Shown in pieces: positions 1 through 5,867 of a stretch of 9,249 bases of DNA. Source of the stretch: Actinomycetes bacterium (GTDB taxonomy: Bacteria > Actinomycetota > Actinomycetes > Propionibacteriales > Nocardioidaceae); assembly GCA_023415395.1 (NCBI GenBank), contig JAEZKN010000059.1, forward strand, positions 1 to 9,249, read 5' to 3'. The notes under the pieces were generated by a model. The model did no database searches. It had not been told where the DNA came from and worked only from the letters and a program-made list of their open reading frames with translations. Every line of letters begins with the position of its first letter. Positions within the stretch are counted from its first letter, which is position 1. A program made the position numbers and the translations under genes.

Positions 1-248
1 TGGCTCAGGAACACCACGATCTCGCGCAGCTCGTCGGCGCTGAGCTCGCCGTTGCGGTACGCCGCCGGCACCTGGATCGTCAGCACGTCGTGCCCGCCGG
101 TGCCGGCGAGCAGCCCGATGAGCAGCAGCCGGCGGTCGCGGTCGGTGAGCCCGGGGCGACTCCAGATGTCCGCGAACAGGTGGTCGGCGGTGTAGCCGAA
201 GAAGTCACCCGCGCCGTCGGTCATCTCGAAGCCGTAGACCTGCTCCAT
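1..248 (-). CDS. Carboxymuconolactone decarboxylase (CMD) family protein, C-terminus cut by window edge
   Basis: About 82 codons are visible; the gene continues past the left edge. The translation has the CMD-family pattern: EQVYGFEM near the start, then LFADIWSRPGLTDRDRRLLLIGLL, and a later VPAAYRNGELSADELREIVVFL helix, matching the non-redox 4-carboxymuconolactone decarboxylase branch. No CxxC peroxidase motif of the AhpD type is seen in the visible part. Family members decarboxylate or isomerise ring-cleavage products, but many are of unknown function, so the substrate is open. The ATG at 248-246 has GGAG just upstream. However, homologues normally carry the residues before it (RGLEK, encoded here in frame at 263-249), so the true start probably lies further upstream in or beyond the G-tracts, where the frame is closed by TAG at 296-294. 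It is the last visible gene of the leftward operon. Confidence 0.8.
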   Translation of the reverse strand, partial: MEQVYGFEMTDGAGDFFGYTADHLFADIWSRPGLTDRDRRLLLIGLLAGTGGHDVLTIQVPAAYRNGELSADELREIVVFLS

Positions 249-264
249 CTTCTCCAGGCCCCGG

Positions 265-292
265 CCCCCCCCCGCCGCGCCCCCCCCCCCCC
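265..292. repeat. Two long C homopolymer tracts (G on the coding strand)
   Basis: Nine C residues (265-273) and thirteen C residues (280-292) are separated by GCCGCG. On the minus strand these are G-tracts just where the CMD gene should start. A GTG at 294-292 lies in a different frame from the CMD protein; removing one base or adding two in the tracts would join them. This could be a slippage-prone site, a sequencing or assembly artefact (poly-G is typical of two-colour Illumina chemistry), or a degraded start region. Confidence 0.9.
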
Positions 293-312
293 ACTACCCG
301 AGAGGCAGGACC

Positions 313-1908
313 TCAGCGCTTGAGGTCGCGCAGCACCCGCTCGCTGGCCAGCTTGCCGGGCGAGCCGATCACGCAGCCACCGGGGTGGGTGCCGGAGCCG
401 CACTGGTAGTAGCCGTCGATGGGCGTGGCGTACTGGCTCCATCCCGGCGCCGGGCGGAAGAAGTACATCTGCGGGGCGAGGAACTCGCCGGCGAAGATGT
501 TGCCCTCGCTCAGCCCGGTGCGGGCCTCGATGTCGACCGGCGTGACGACCTCGCGGTGCAGCACCAGGTCGCCGAAGCCGGGGAAGTGCGACTCGAGCAC
601 GGCCTGGGCCTTGTCGCCGAAGGCCTGGCGCTCCGTCTCCCAGTCGCTGCCGCGCAGCTCGTACGGCGCGTACTGCACGAAGCACGACATGACGTGCTTG
701 CGCGGGGGCGCCATGTCGGGGTCGACGACTGACTGCACGGCGGCGTCGATGAACGGCTGCTAGGAGTACCACCCGTACTTCGCGGCGTCGAAGGCGCGCT
801 CGACGTACTCGATCGTCGGGCCGATGTTGAGGAAGCCACCGAAGTGGTCGACGGTGTCCGGCAGCGCGGGGAAGGTCGGCAGCCCGTCGAGGGCGAAGTT
901 GACCTTGGCCGAGACGCCACGGAACCTCATCCGGCGGATGTTGTCGACCAGGTCGAGCGGCAGCTCGCGCGGCTCGACCAGCTCCAGGAACGTACGCCGG
1001 GGGTCGAGCGCCGACACCACGACGGGTGCGCGGAACTCGGTGCCGTCCTCCAGCGCGACGCCGACGGCGCGGCCGCCCTCGGTGATCACCGACGTCACCT
1101 GCGCGCCCAGGCGGATCTCGGCGCCGTTGGCCTGGGCCGCCCGCGCCAGCACCTGGGTGAAGCCACCGTTGCCGCCCTTGTGGAACGCCCACGAGCCGAG
1201 GTGCCCGTCGTGCTCGCCCATCTTGTGGAAGAGCAGCACCAGTGCGGAGCCCGGCGACATCGGTCCCACCTGGGAGCCGATGATCGAGGACGACGCGTGG
1301 TAGCCCTTGATCGCCTCGTGCTCGAAGTAGTCGTCGAGCCAGTCCTTCGCGCTGCCGGTGAGCAGCCGGACGATGTCGTGCACGGTCTTGCGGTCGATGC
1401 CGCCGAGGTGGCCCAGCAGCCACTTCACGTCGGCCGCGTCCTCGGGGTCGTTGCCGAAGATGTTCGGCGGCGCGTTGTCGAAGAGCGGGCGGATCGCCTG
1501 GCAGACGCGGTCGAGGTCGCGGTGGTAGCGCTCGTAGGCGTCCGCGTCACGAGGCGAGTGGCGGCGGATCTCCTGGAGGTTCTGCGCGTGGTCGTCGCCG
1601 AAGAGCAGGTAGCCGCCGTCGCCGGTCGGGTGGAACGACGAGGGCATCATCAACGGCAGGAAGCCGTGCTTGACCAGGTCGAGCTCGTGGATGATCTCGG
1701 GGCGCAGCAGGCTGAGTGCGTAGGAGAACGTCGTGAAGCTGAAGCCCGGCAGCAGCTCCTCGGTGATCGCCGCGCCGCCCACGAGGTCGTTCTTCTCGAG
1801 CACCAGCGTGCGCAGGCCGGCCCTGCCGAGGTACGCCGCGTGGGTCAGTCCGTTGTGGCCTCCGCCGACGACGATCGCGTCGTACTCGTGGCTGGACGTA
1901 GCGCTCAT
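313..1908 (-). pseudogene. Phytoene-dehydrogenase-like FAD/NAD(P)-dependent oxidoreductase (PYROXD2-like, COG1233), interrupted by an in-frame stop
   Basis: Read through one amber codon this is a 531-codon frame, the usual size for this family. The N-terminal Rossmann motif is GGGHNG at residues 15-20, followed by the ribose-binding acidic residue E38 in LVLEKN and by GGAA at 44-47. The typical C-terminal FAD motif CGSGTHPGG is at codons 503-511, after HVMSCFVQYAPYEL. TAG at 762-760 (codon 383) splits it into a 382-residue front part and a back part whose first possible start, GTG at 738, has no ribosome binding site. The front part alone lacks the C-terminal FAD-binding segment and is unlikely to work. 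The frame is the same on both sides and family similarity is unbroken, so a single base change explains it; recent mutation, sequencing error or read-through are all possible. The start ATG overlaps the stop of the methyltransferase gene (ATGA). Members oxidise diverse substrates, so the reaction is not predictable. Confidence 0.85.
760..762 (-). other. In-frame premature amber (TAG) codon
   Basis: The coding strand reads TAC TCC TAG CAG CCG TTC ATC GAC, that is YS-stop-QPFID, inside a region that is otherwise conserved in PYROXD2-like proteins (usually an uninterrupted R/E/Q-PF-D stretch before SVVDP). One substitution from CAG, GAG, AAG, TGG or TCG would create it. Nothing nearby suggests programmed recoding, though a C after UAG is the weaker termination context. 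Confidence 0.9.
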
Positions 1909-3128
1909 GCCTTCTTCCTCTCCGGGTCGAAGAACGGCATCGGAGTCGTCGCGACCCGCACCGTGGTGTTGTGGTGGTTGACGGCCAGCTCGAGCCGCAG
2001 CTCGGTGCCCGCGGCGGCGAGGTCCGGGCGGACCCGGGCGATGCCGATGTGGCGCTGGAGCACGGGGGAGTAGACGAAGCTCGTGCAGTAGCCGACCTCG
2101 CTCAGCCCCTCCTGGGGATCGCCGTCGAGGATCATCGACTCGTAGGGCAGCGGGTGCTCGGACTTCGGCGGGAAGAGGCCGGCCTCGCGGTAGAGCCGCA
2201 GCCAGTCGTCGGCGTCGACGACGATGCCGGTCGTGGCCCAGCGTGACGTGCCCTCGACCAGCTCACGACGGATCGCCTCGGACCCCACGAAGCGGCGCGA
2301 GCCGTCGCGGACGCCGCGGAGCATCCAGCCGAAGCCGAGCTCCTTGGGGGTCACGCAGTCGGCGTCGCTGAAGGCCAGCCGGGCGTCGTGCCACTCGACG
2401 TCGACGAGCGGGAGGCCGGCCTCGATGCGCAGCGTCATCAGCGCCTCCTCGCCGAACGGCCGGATGCTGTGCGGCCGCCCGGCCTCCAGCACCGCGTCGA
2501 GCAGGGGTACGGCGTCCTCGGCGGCGACCGTGATCTCGAAGCCGAGGTCGCCGGTGTAGCCGGTGCGCGAGAGCGTGACGCCGGCGCCGGCGCCGGCGCC
2601 CGCGACCTTGGCCGGGACGTGGTCGAAGTAGCCGAGCTTCTCGGCCTCGGGCATGAGGTCGGCCAGCACGGCCCGCGACCGAGGGCCCTGGACCGCGAGC
2701 ATGCCGAGCTGCTCGGTGACGTCCTCGAGCTCGACCCGCATCCCGGCGCCGAGCTCCTGGAACCACGACAGGGCCGGCCGTCCCGCGGTCAGCAGGAAGT
2801 CGTCGGCGGCGTGCCGGAAGACCACGCCGTCGTGCATGACGTAGCCCCGGTCGTCGCACCAGGCCGTGTAGTGCGCCTGGCCCGGCCGGCAGGTCCTGAT
2901 GTCGCGCACGAGCGCCCCGGCGAGCAGCCGCTCCGCGTCCGGGCCGCGGACGGCGTACTTGTAGAGCGGCGAGGTGTCGAAGACGCCGACGCTGTTGCGC
3001 ACCGCGAAGTACTCGTGCTTGGGCGCATGGGTGTAGCGCAGCGGTGAGAGCGTGCCCTGCCAGTGCGTGTACAGGTGCTGGTCGTTGAGCTCGCTCAGCC
3101 GGCTGTGGAACGGCGTGGTCCTGATCAT
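1905..3128 (-). CDS. GcvT-superfamily aminomethyltransferase / folate-dependent demethylase-like protein
   Basis: 407 residues, a little longer than a glycine-cleavage T protein. It has the two GcvT landmarks: GPDAERLLAG with a following CDDRGYVMHDGVV segment (residues 62-103, with D100 at the position of the usual aspartate-containing motif) and RTGYTGDLGFEI (188-199), then LRIEAGLPL (233-241) and a C-terminal GcvT_C-like barrel ending near 397. Superfamily members move a one-carbon group from a substrate to tetrahydrofolate: GcvT, DMSP demethylase DmdA, LigM-type O-demethylases, and the methyl-transfer domains of sarcosine and dimethylglycine oxidases. No glycine-cleavage P or H gene is adjacent, so a catabolic demethylase role fits better than glycine cleavage, but the substrate cannot be read from the sequence. 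The ATG at 3128 is chosen because AGAGGA lies 6 nt upstream and because an earlier ATG at 3191 would overlap the ATPase gene. The gap to the ATPase stop is 10 nt, with the ribosome binding site touching that stop codon. Confidence 0.85.
   Translation of the reverse strand: MIRTTPFHSRLSELNDQHLYTHWQGTLSPLRYTHAPKHEYFAVRNSVGVFDTSPLYKYAVRGPDAERLLAGALVRDIRTCRPGQAHYTAWCDDRGYVMHDGVVFRHAADDFLLTAGRPALSWFQELGAGMRVELEDVTEQLGMLAVQGPRSRAVLADLMPEAEKLGYFDHVPAKVAGAGAGAGVTLSRTGYTGDLGFEITVAAEDAVPLLDAVLEAGRPHSIRPFGEEALMTLRIEAGLPLVDVEWHDARLAFSDADCVTPKELGFGWMLRGVRDGSRRFVGSEAIRRELVEGTSRWATTGIVVDADDWLRLYREAGLFPPKSEHPLPYESMILDGDPQEGLSEVGYCTSFVYSPVLQRHIGIARVRPDLAAAGTELRLELAVNHHNTTVRVATTPMPFFDPERKKA
2580..2603 (-). repeat. 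Hexanucleotide GGCGCC-type tandem repeat encoding (Ala-Gly)x4
   Basis: CCGGCG repeats three times plus a partial unit (2581-2600). In the methyltransferase it encodes Ala-Gly four times (residues 176-183), just before the conserved RTGYTGD motif, where relatives usually have only a short turn. In-frame length change would add or remove two residues per unit. Confidence 0.85.
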
Positions 3129-3138
3129 GGTCGTCCTC

Positions 3139-3891
3139 TCAGAGCACCGCGTCGAGGAAGGTCTTGGTCTCCGGACGCGCGGGTGCGGCAACGATCTGTG
3201 CGGGCGGTCCCTCCTCGAGGATGGTGCCGTCGTGGAAGAAGCACATCCGGTCCGCGACCTCCCGGGCGAACCCCATCTCGTGGGTGACGACCATCATCGT
3301 CATGTGCAGGTCGCGGGCCAGGGAGGTCATCACCCCGAGGACCTCGCCGGTCAGCTCGGGGTCGAGGGAGGAGGTCGGCTCGTCGAAGAGCATCACGTCC
3401 GGCTCCATCGCCAGGGCGCGCGCGATCGCCACGCGCTGCTGCTGGCCGCCGGACAGGCGGATCGGGTGCTCGCCGGCCTTGTCGGCCAGACCGACGCGGT
3501 CGAGCAGGTCGAGGGAGCGCTGCTGGACCGCCGCCTGCTTGCCGCCGGCGCACATCGGCCCGCACATCACGTTGTCGAGCACGGTCATGTTCGGGAAGAG
3601 GTTGAACTGCTGGAAGACCATGCCGGTCTTGAGTCGCAGCTGCCGGATCTGCCGCCGCTTGCGGCGGGTGCGGTGCCCACCCTCGAGACGTACGCCGGAC
3701 ACCTCGATCGACCCCGACGTCGGGTCCTCGATCATGTTGACGCAGCGCAGCAGCGTGGACTTGCCGGAGCCGGAGCGGCCGAAGATGACGACGACCTCGC
3801 CCTTCTGCACCTCCATGTCGACGCCCCTGACCACCTCGAGGTGCCCGAAGCTCTTGTGCAGTCCCTCGATGCGGACGATCGGCTCGCTCAC
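3139..3891 (-). CDS. Polar amino acid ABC transporter, ATP-binding protein (GlnQ/HisP-like)
   Basis: 250 residues with all ABC ATPase motifs: Walker A GRSGSGKST (38-46), Q-loop Q94 in VFQQFNLF, signature LSGGQQQR (146-153), Walker B VMLFDEP (166-172, catalytic E171), D-loop SSLDPE, and H-loop H204 in VVTHEMGFA. The VFQQFNLFP and THEMGFAREVADR wording is characteristic of the polar amino acid uptake (PAAT) subfamily. It energises import through the permease encoded just upstream and acts at the inner face of the membrane. The GTG start at 3891-3889 overlaps the permease stop (GTGA), and GGAGA lies just upstream; ATG alternatives would remove the conserved first strand (IVRIEGLHKSFG). Confidence 0.96.
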   Translation of the reverse strand: MSEPIVRIEGLHKSFGHLEVVRGVDMEVQKGEVVVIFGRSGSGKSTLLRCVNMIEDPTSGSIEVSGVRLEGGHRTRRKRRQIRQLRLKTGMVFQQFNLFPNMTVLDNVMCGPMCAGGKQAAVQQRSLDLLDRVGLADKAGEHPIRLSGGQQQRVAIARALAMEPDVMLFDEPTSSLDPELTGEVLGVMTSLARDLHMTMMVVTHEMGFAREVADRMCFFHDGTILEEGPPAQIVAAPARPETKTFLDAVL

Positions 3892-4796
3892 AGCGTCTCC
3901 TTCCCGACCCCGGGCTGCGGCTGCACCTTGAGGGCGGGCGTCCGCACGTAGCCGCGCGCCAGCCGGTTCTCCAGGCGGCGCTGGAAGAAGGAGAAGATCG
4001 CGGTGAGGACCCAGTAGAGGATCGCGCAGGCGAGGTAGGCCTCGAGGTTCTTGAAGTCGGCCTTGCCGAGCAGCTGGGCGCGGCGGAAGATCTCGGCGCT
4101 GGCGACCGTGACGCCGAGGAAGGAGACCAGTGCGGTGTCCTTCATCATCGCGATGAACTCGTTGCCGGTGGGCGGGATGATCACCCGGAAGGCCTGCGGC
4201 AGGATCACCTTGCGCATCTTCTGGCCGTGGGTCATGCCGAGGGCGTCGGCGGCCTCGGACTGACCGACCGCCACGGCCTGGATGCCGGCGCGGAAGATCT
4301 CGGTCATGTAGGCGCCGTAGTTGAGGCCGAGGGCGAGCGTGCCGGCCACCGCCGCGTCCATGATCAGTGCCGACTCGAAGCCCTCGGGCAGCCAGGCGTA
4401 CTTGTCGGTGAGGTTGCGGCCCACCGGCGGCAGCGCCAGGTAGAGCAGGAACATCTGGACGATCAGCGGCGTGCCGCGGAAGAACGAGACGTAGAAGCCC
4501 GAGACGCCGTAGGCGATCGGGTTGCGCGAGAGCCGGGCGAGCGCGCCGAGCGTCGCCAGCACGATCGCGATGACGATGCCGCCGACCGCCATCGCCATCG
4601 TGTAGCGCAGGCCGCCGGCGATGTAGGAGATGTTGTCCCGGATCCACTCCCGGTCGAAGCCGGCGGCGACGACGAACATCGCGAGCAGCGCGAAGATGAC
4701 GACCCACACGGCCGCCACCTTCAGCCGGAAGGGGATGCGCGCGCTCGCGAGGGCGAGCCGCTCGAAGGCGGACTCGCGCGTCTGGGGTGAGGTCAC
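3888..4796 (-). CDS. Polar amino acid ABC transporter permease (HisM/GlnP-like)
   Basis: 302 residues. A first membrane segment at about 26-46 precedes the transport core, with further hydrophobic segments near 62-88, 97-122, 145-165, 205-232 and 252-272. FFRGTPLIVQ (105-114) is the hallmark of the HisM family, and EIFRAGIQAV...GQSEAADALGM (166-188) is the EAA loop that docks the ATPase. A single permease gene implies a homodimer in the membrane. The GTG start at 4796-4794 overlaps the binding-protein stop by four bases. The ~60-residue N-terminal leader with a transmembrane helix and the extracytoplasmic stretch PPVGRNLTDKYAWLPEGFES (123-142) are somewhat longer than in the smallest GlnP proteins but common in actinobacterial relatives. 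Confidence 0.95.
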   Translation of the reverse strand: MTSPQTRESAFERLALASARIPFRLKVAAVWVVIFALLAMFVVAAGFDREWIRDNISYIAGGLRYTMAMAVGGIVIAIVLATLGALARLSRNPIAYGVSGFYVSFFRGTPLIVQMFLLYLALPPVGRNLTDKYAWLPEGFESALIMDAAVAGTLALGLNYGAYMTEIFRAGIQAVAVGQSEAADALGMTHGQKMRKVILPQAFRVIIPPTGNEFIAMMKDTALVSFLGVTVASAEIFRRAQLLGKADFKNLEAYLACAILYWVLTAIFSFFQRRLENRLARGYVRTPALKVQPQPGVGKETL

Positions 4797-5725
4797 TGCT
4801 GGACCGTCAGGTCGACCCCGTCGTACCACTTCTCGGAGAAGCCGGTCAGGGTGCCGTCGTCGTGCATCTCGCCCACGATCCCGTCCACCGCCTCCACCAG
4901 GCTGGCCGGGTCGAGCTCGGAGGACTTGTCGATGGCGACCGACAGCGGCTCGTAGAACACCGGGTCGCCGACGATCTTGGTGGGGTTGCCGGCGTTCTCG
5001 TAGCCCTGGGCCACGGTCAGCGAGGTGATCGCGGCGTCGAGGCGCTCGCCGTCGCCGAGCGCGAGGTCCTGCATCGCGGTGGTGTCGGTGTCGTAGCCGA
5101 CGATCTCGGCGTCGTCGATGACGAAGTCGAAGTCGAAGCCCTCGATGGCCAGGCTCTTGTCGAGGAACTGCTCGTAGGTGCAGCCGGCGCAGACGCCGAT
5201 CGTCTTGCCGTCGAGGTCGGTCTCGAGGTCCTCGATGTCGGTGTTGTCGGCGTTCACCGCGACGACGGCCGGCGTGTAGTAGTACGGCTGGGTGAAGTCG
5301 AGGACCTTCTGGCGGTCGTTGGTCGGCGTCATCGAGCCGACGCTCATCTGCCACCGGTTGTTCCAGCTGCCCGCGGTGATGACGTCCCACGACGGGGTCT
5401 CCCAGGCGATGTCGACGCCGAGCCGGTTGGCGATCTCGGTGGCGACGTCGATGTCGAAGCCCTCGTAGTCGCCCGACTTCGGGTCGAGCGAGGACTGCGG
5501 GGGATAGGCGGGGTCGGTCGAGACGGTGATGACGCCGGCCTCGCAGATGCTGGCCAGCAGGTCGTCGGTCGCGTCCGTGGTGTCGCAGACCGCCTCGCCG
5601 CTCGCGACCGGCTCCGCGCCCGTGTCGTCGCCCCCGCTGTCGTCGTCCCCGCAGCCTGCCAGGAGCAGGGCGAGCACGGCGGTGGTGGCGGCCAGGGCCT
5701 GGGTACGTCGGGCGAGCTGCAGCAT
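4793..5725 (-). CDS. Amino-acid-type ABC transporter substrate-binding lipoprotein (SBP family 3)
   Basis: 310 residues. The N-terminus is a lipoprotein signal: ARR, a hydrophobic core, then the lipobox LAGC with lipidated Cys25, followed by an acidic Gly/Asp/Ser linker. The mature part has family-3 landmarks: VITVSTDPAYPP (65-76), YEGFDIDVATEIANRLG (87-103, the ligand-domain signature), MTPTNDRQKVLDFTQPYY (132-149), then the second lobe KTIGVCAGCTYEQFL (174-188) and a closing GTLTGFSEKWY. Four cysteines remain in the mature protein (47, 61, 179, 182); the last two form a CxxC. The protein should sit outside the membrane and deliver a polar amino acid or similar small molecule. The ATG at 5725 has GAGGAGG 7 nt upstream and gives a proper signal peptide, unlike the in-frame ATG at 5770. 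Being first in the leftward operon, it defines its promoter region. Confidence 0.95.
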   Translation of the reverse strand: MLQLARRTQALAATTAVLALLLAGCGDDDSGGDDTGAEPVASGEAVCDTTDATDDLLASICEAGVITVSTDPAYPPQSSLDPKSGDYEGFDIDVATEIANRLGVDIAWETPSWDVITAGSWNNRWQMSVGSMTPTNDRQKVLDFTQPYYYTPAVVAVNADNTDIEDLETDLDGKTIGVCAGCTYEQFLDKSLAIEGFDFDFVIDDAEIVGYDTDTTAMQDLALGDGERLDAAITSLTVAQGYENAGNPTKIVGDPVFYEPLSVAIDKSSELDPASLVEAVDGIVGEMHDDGTLTGFSEKWYDGVDLTVQQ

Positions 5726-5740
5726 GGGCGTGCCTCCTCG

Positions 5741-5765
5741 GGGACGGACGCATTCGCGTCGTCCC
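5741..5765 (-). promoter_or_regulatory. Inverted repeat / leader hairpin next to the binding-protein ribosome binding site
   Basis: GGGACGGACGC (5741-5751) pairs with GCGTCGTCCC (5756-5765) with one bulged base and a 4-nt loop. In the leftward transcript this stem ends one base before the GAGGAGG site at 5739-5733. It could affect translation start or be a protein site; no known riboswitch is recognised. Confidence 0.45.
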
Positions 5766-5768
5766 GGC

Positions 5769-5797
5769 AATATGGCAGAAAAATCCGGGCTCGACAG
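5769..5797 (-). promoter_or_regulatory. Candidate promoter of the leftward ABC-transporter operon
   Basis: On the minus strand, CTGTCG (5797-5792) and CATATT (5774-5769) are separated by 17 nt and lie in the only AT-richer patch of the intergenic region. Both boxes match the consensus only partly (-10: 4 of 6), so this is a suggestion. Confidence 0.35.
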
Positions 5798-5820
5798 CGA
5801 CTCGGACGGCGTGGTCTCAT
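5791..5820 (+). promoter_or_regulatory. Candidate promoter of paaK
   Basis: TCGACA (5791-5796, 5 of 6 to TTGACA) and TCTCAT (5815-5820, 4 of 6) are 18 nt apart. The start point would fall near 5827, at the left edge of the palindrome at 5826-5855, a sensible place for repression. The -35 box overlaps that of the proposed leftward promoter. Confidence 0.3.
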
Positions 5821-5825
5821 CGAGA

Positions 5826-5855
5826 CGAGTTCCTGAACGAACGGTCAGGAACTCG
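5826..5855. promoter_or_regulatory. 30-bp palindrome, probable TetR-family operator upstream of paaK
   Basis: Perfect 11-bp arms, CGAGTTCCTGA (5826-5836) and TCAGGAACTCG (5845-5855), flank ACGAACGG. Counting the two inner pairs as well, 13 of 15 positions pair across the centre. The inner 16 bases, CTGAACGAACGGTCAG, match the palindrome upstream of paaA at 13 of 16 positions. It ends at the paaK ribosome binding site (GGGAGG, 5855-5860). A hairpin in the mRNA is the alternative reading. Confidence 0.65.
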
Positions 5856-5867
5856 GGAGGTGGCGTC

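Noticed and set aside
760..762. UAG as a pyrrolysine or other recoded codon
   Set aside because: The host looks actinobacterial, the protein is not a known pyrrolysine enzyme, and the other genes here end in TGA or TAA with no further in-frame TAG; an error or nonsense mutation is simpler.
844..2073. 409-codon plus-strand frame
   Set aside because: Antisense to the FAD oxidoreductase and part of the methyltransferase; low-complexity composition and no recognisable motif.
1905..3128. Glycine-cleavage T protein (gcvT) itself
   Set aside because: No gcvP or gcvH is adjacent, the gene is embedded in a transporter-oxidoreductase operon, and the CDDRGYVMHDG segment departs from the usual GGxxDD form.
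3129..3191. Earlier ATG for the GcvT-like protein
   Set aside because: It would overlap the ATPase gene by about 50 bases and add residues unlike the family; ATG 3128 has a proper ribosome binding site.
4787..5836. 349-codon plus-strand frame across the binding-protein gene
   Set aside because: It mirrors the binding-protein gene on the other strand and runs through the shared intergenic region; no ribosome binding site or family similarity.
5526..5867. N-terminal extension of PaaK to an upstream start
   Set aside because: It would overlap the divergent binding-protein gene; the GTG at 5868 has a good ribosome binding site and gives the normal PaaK length.
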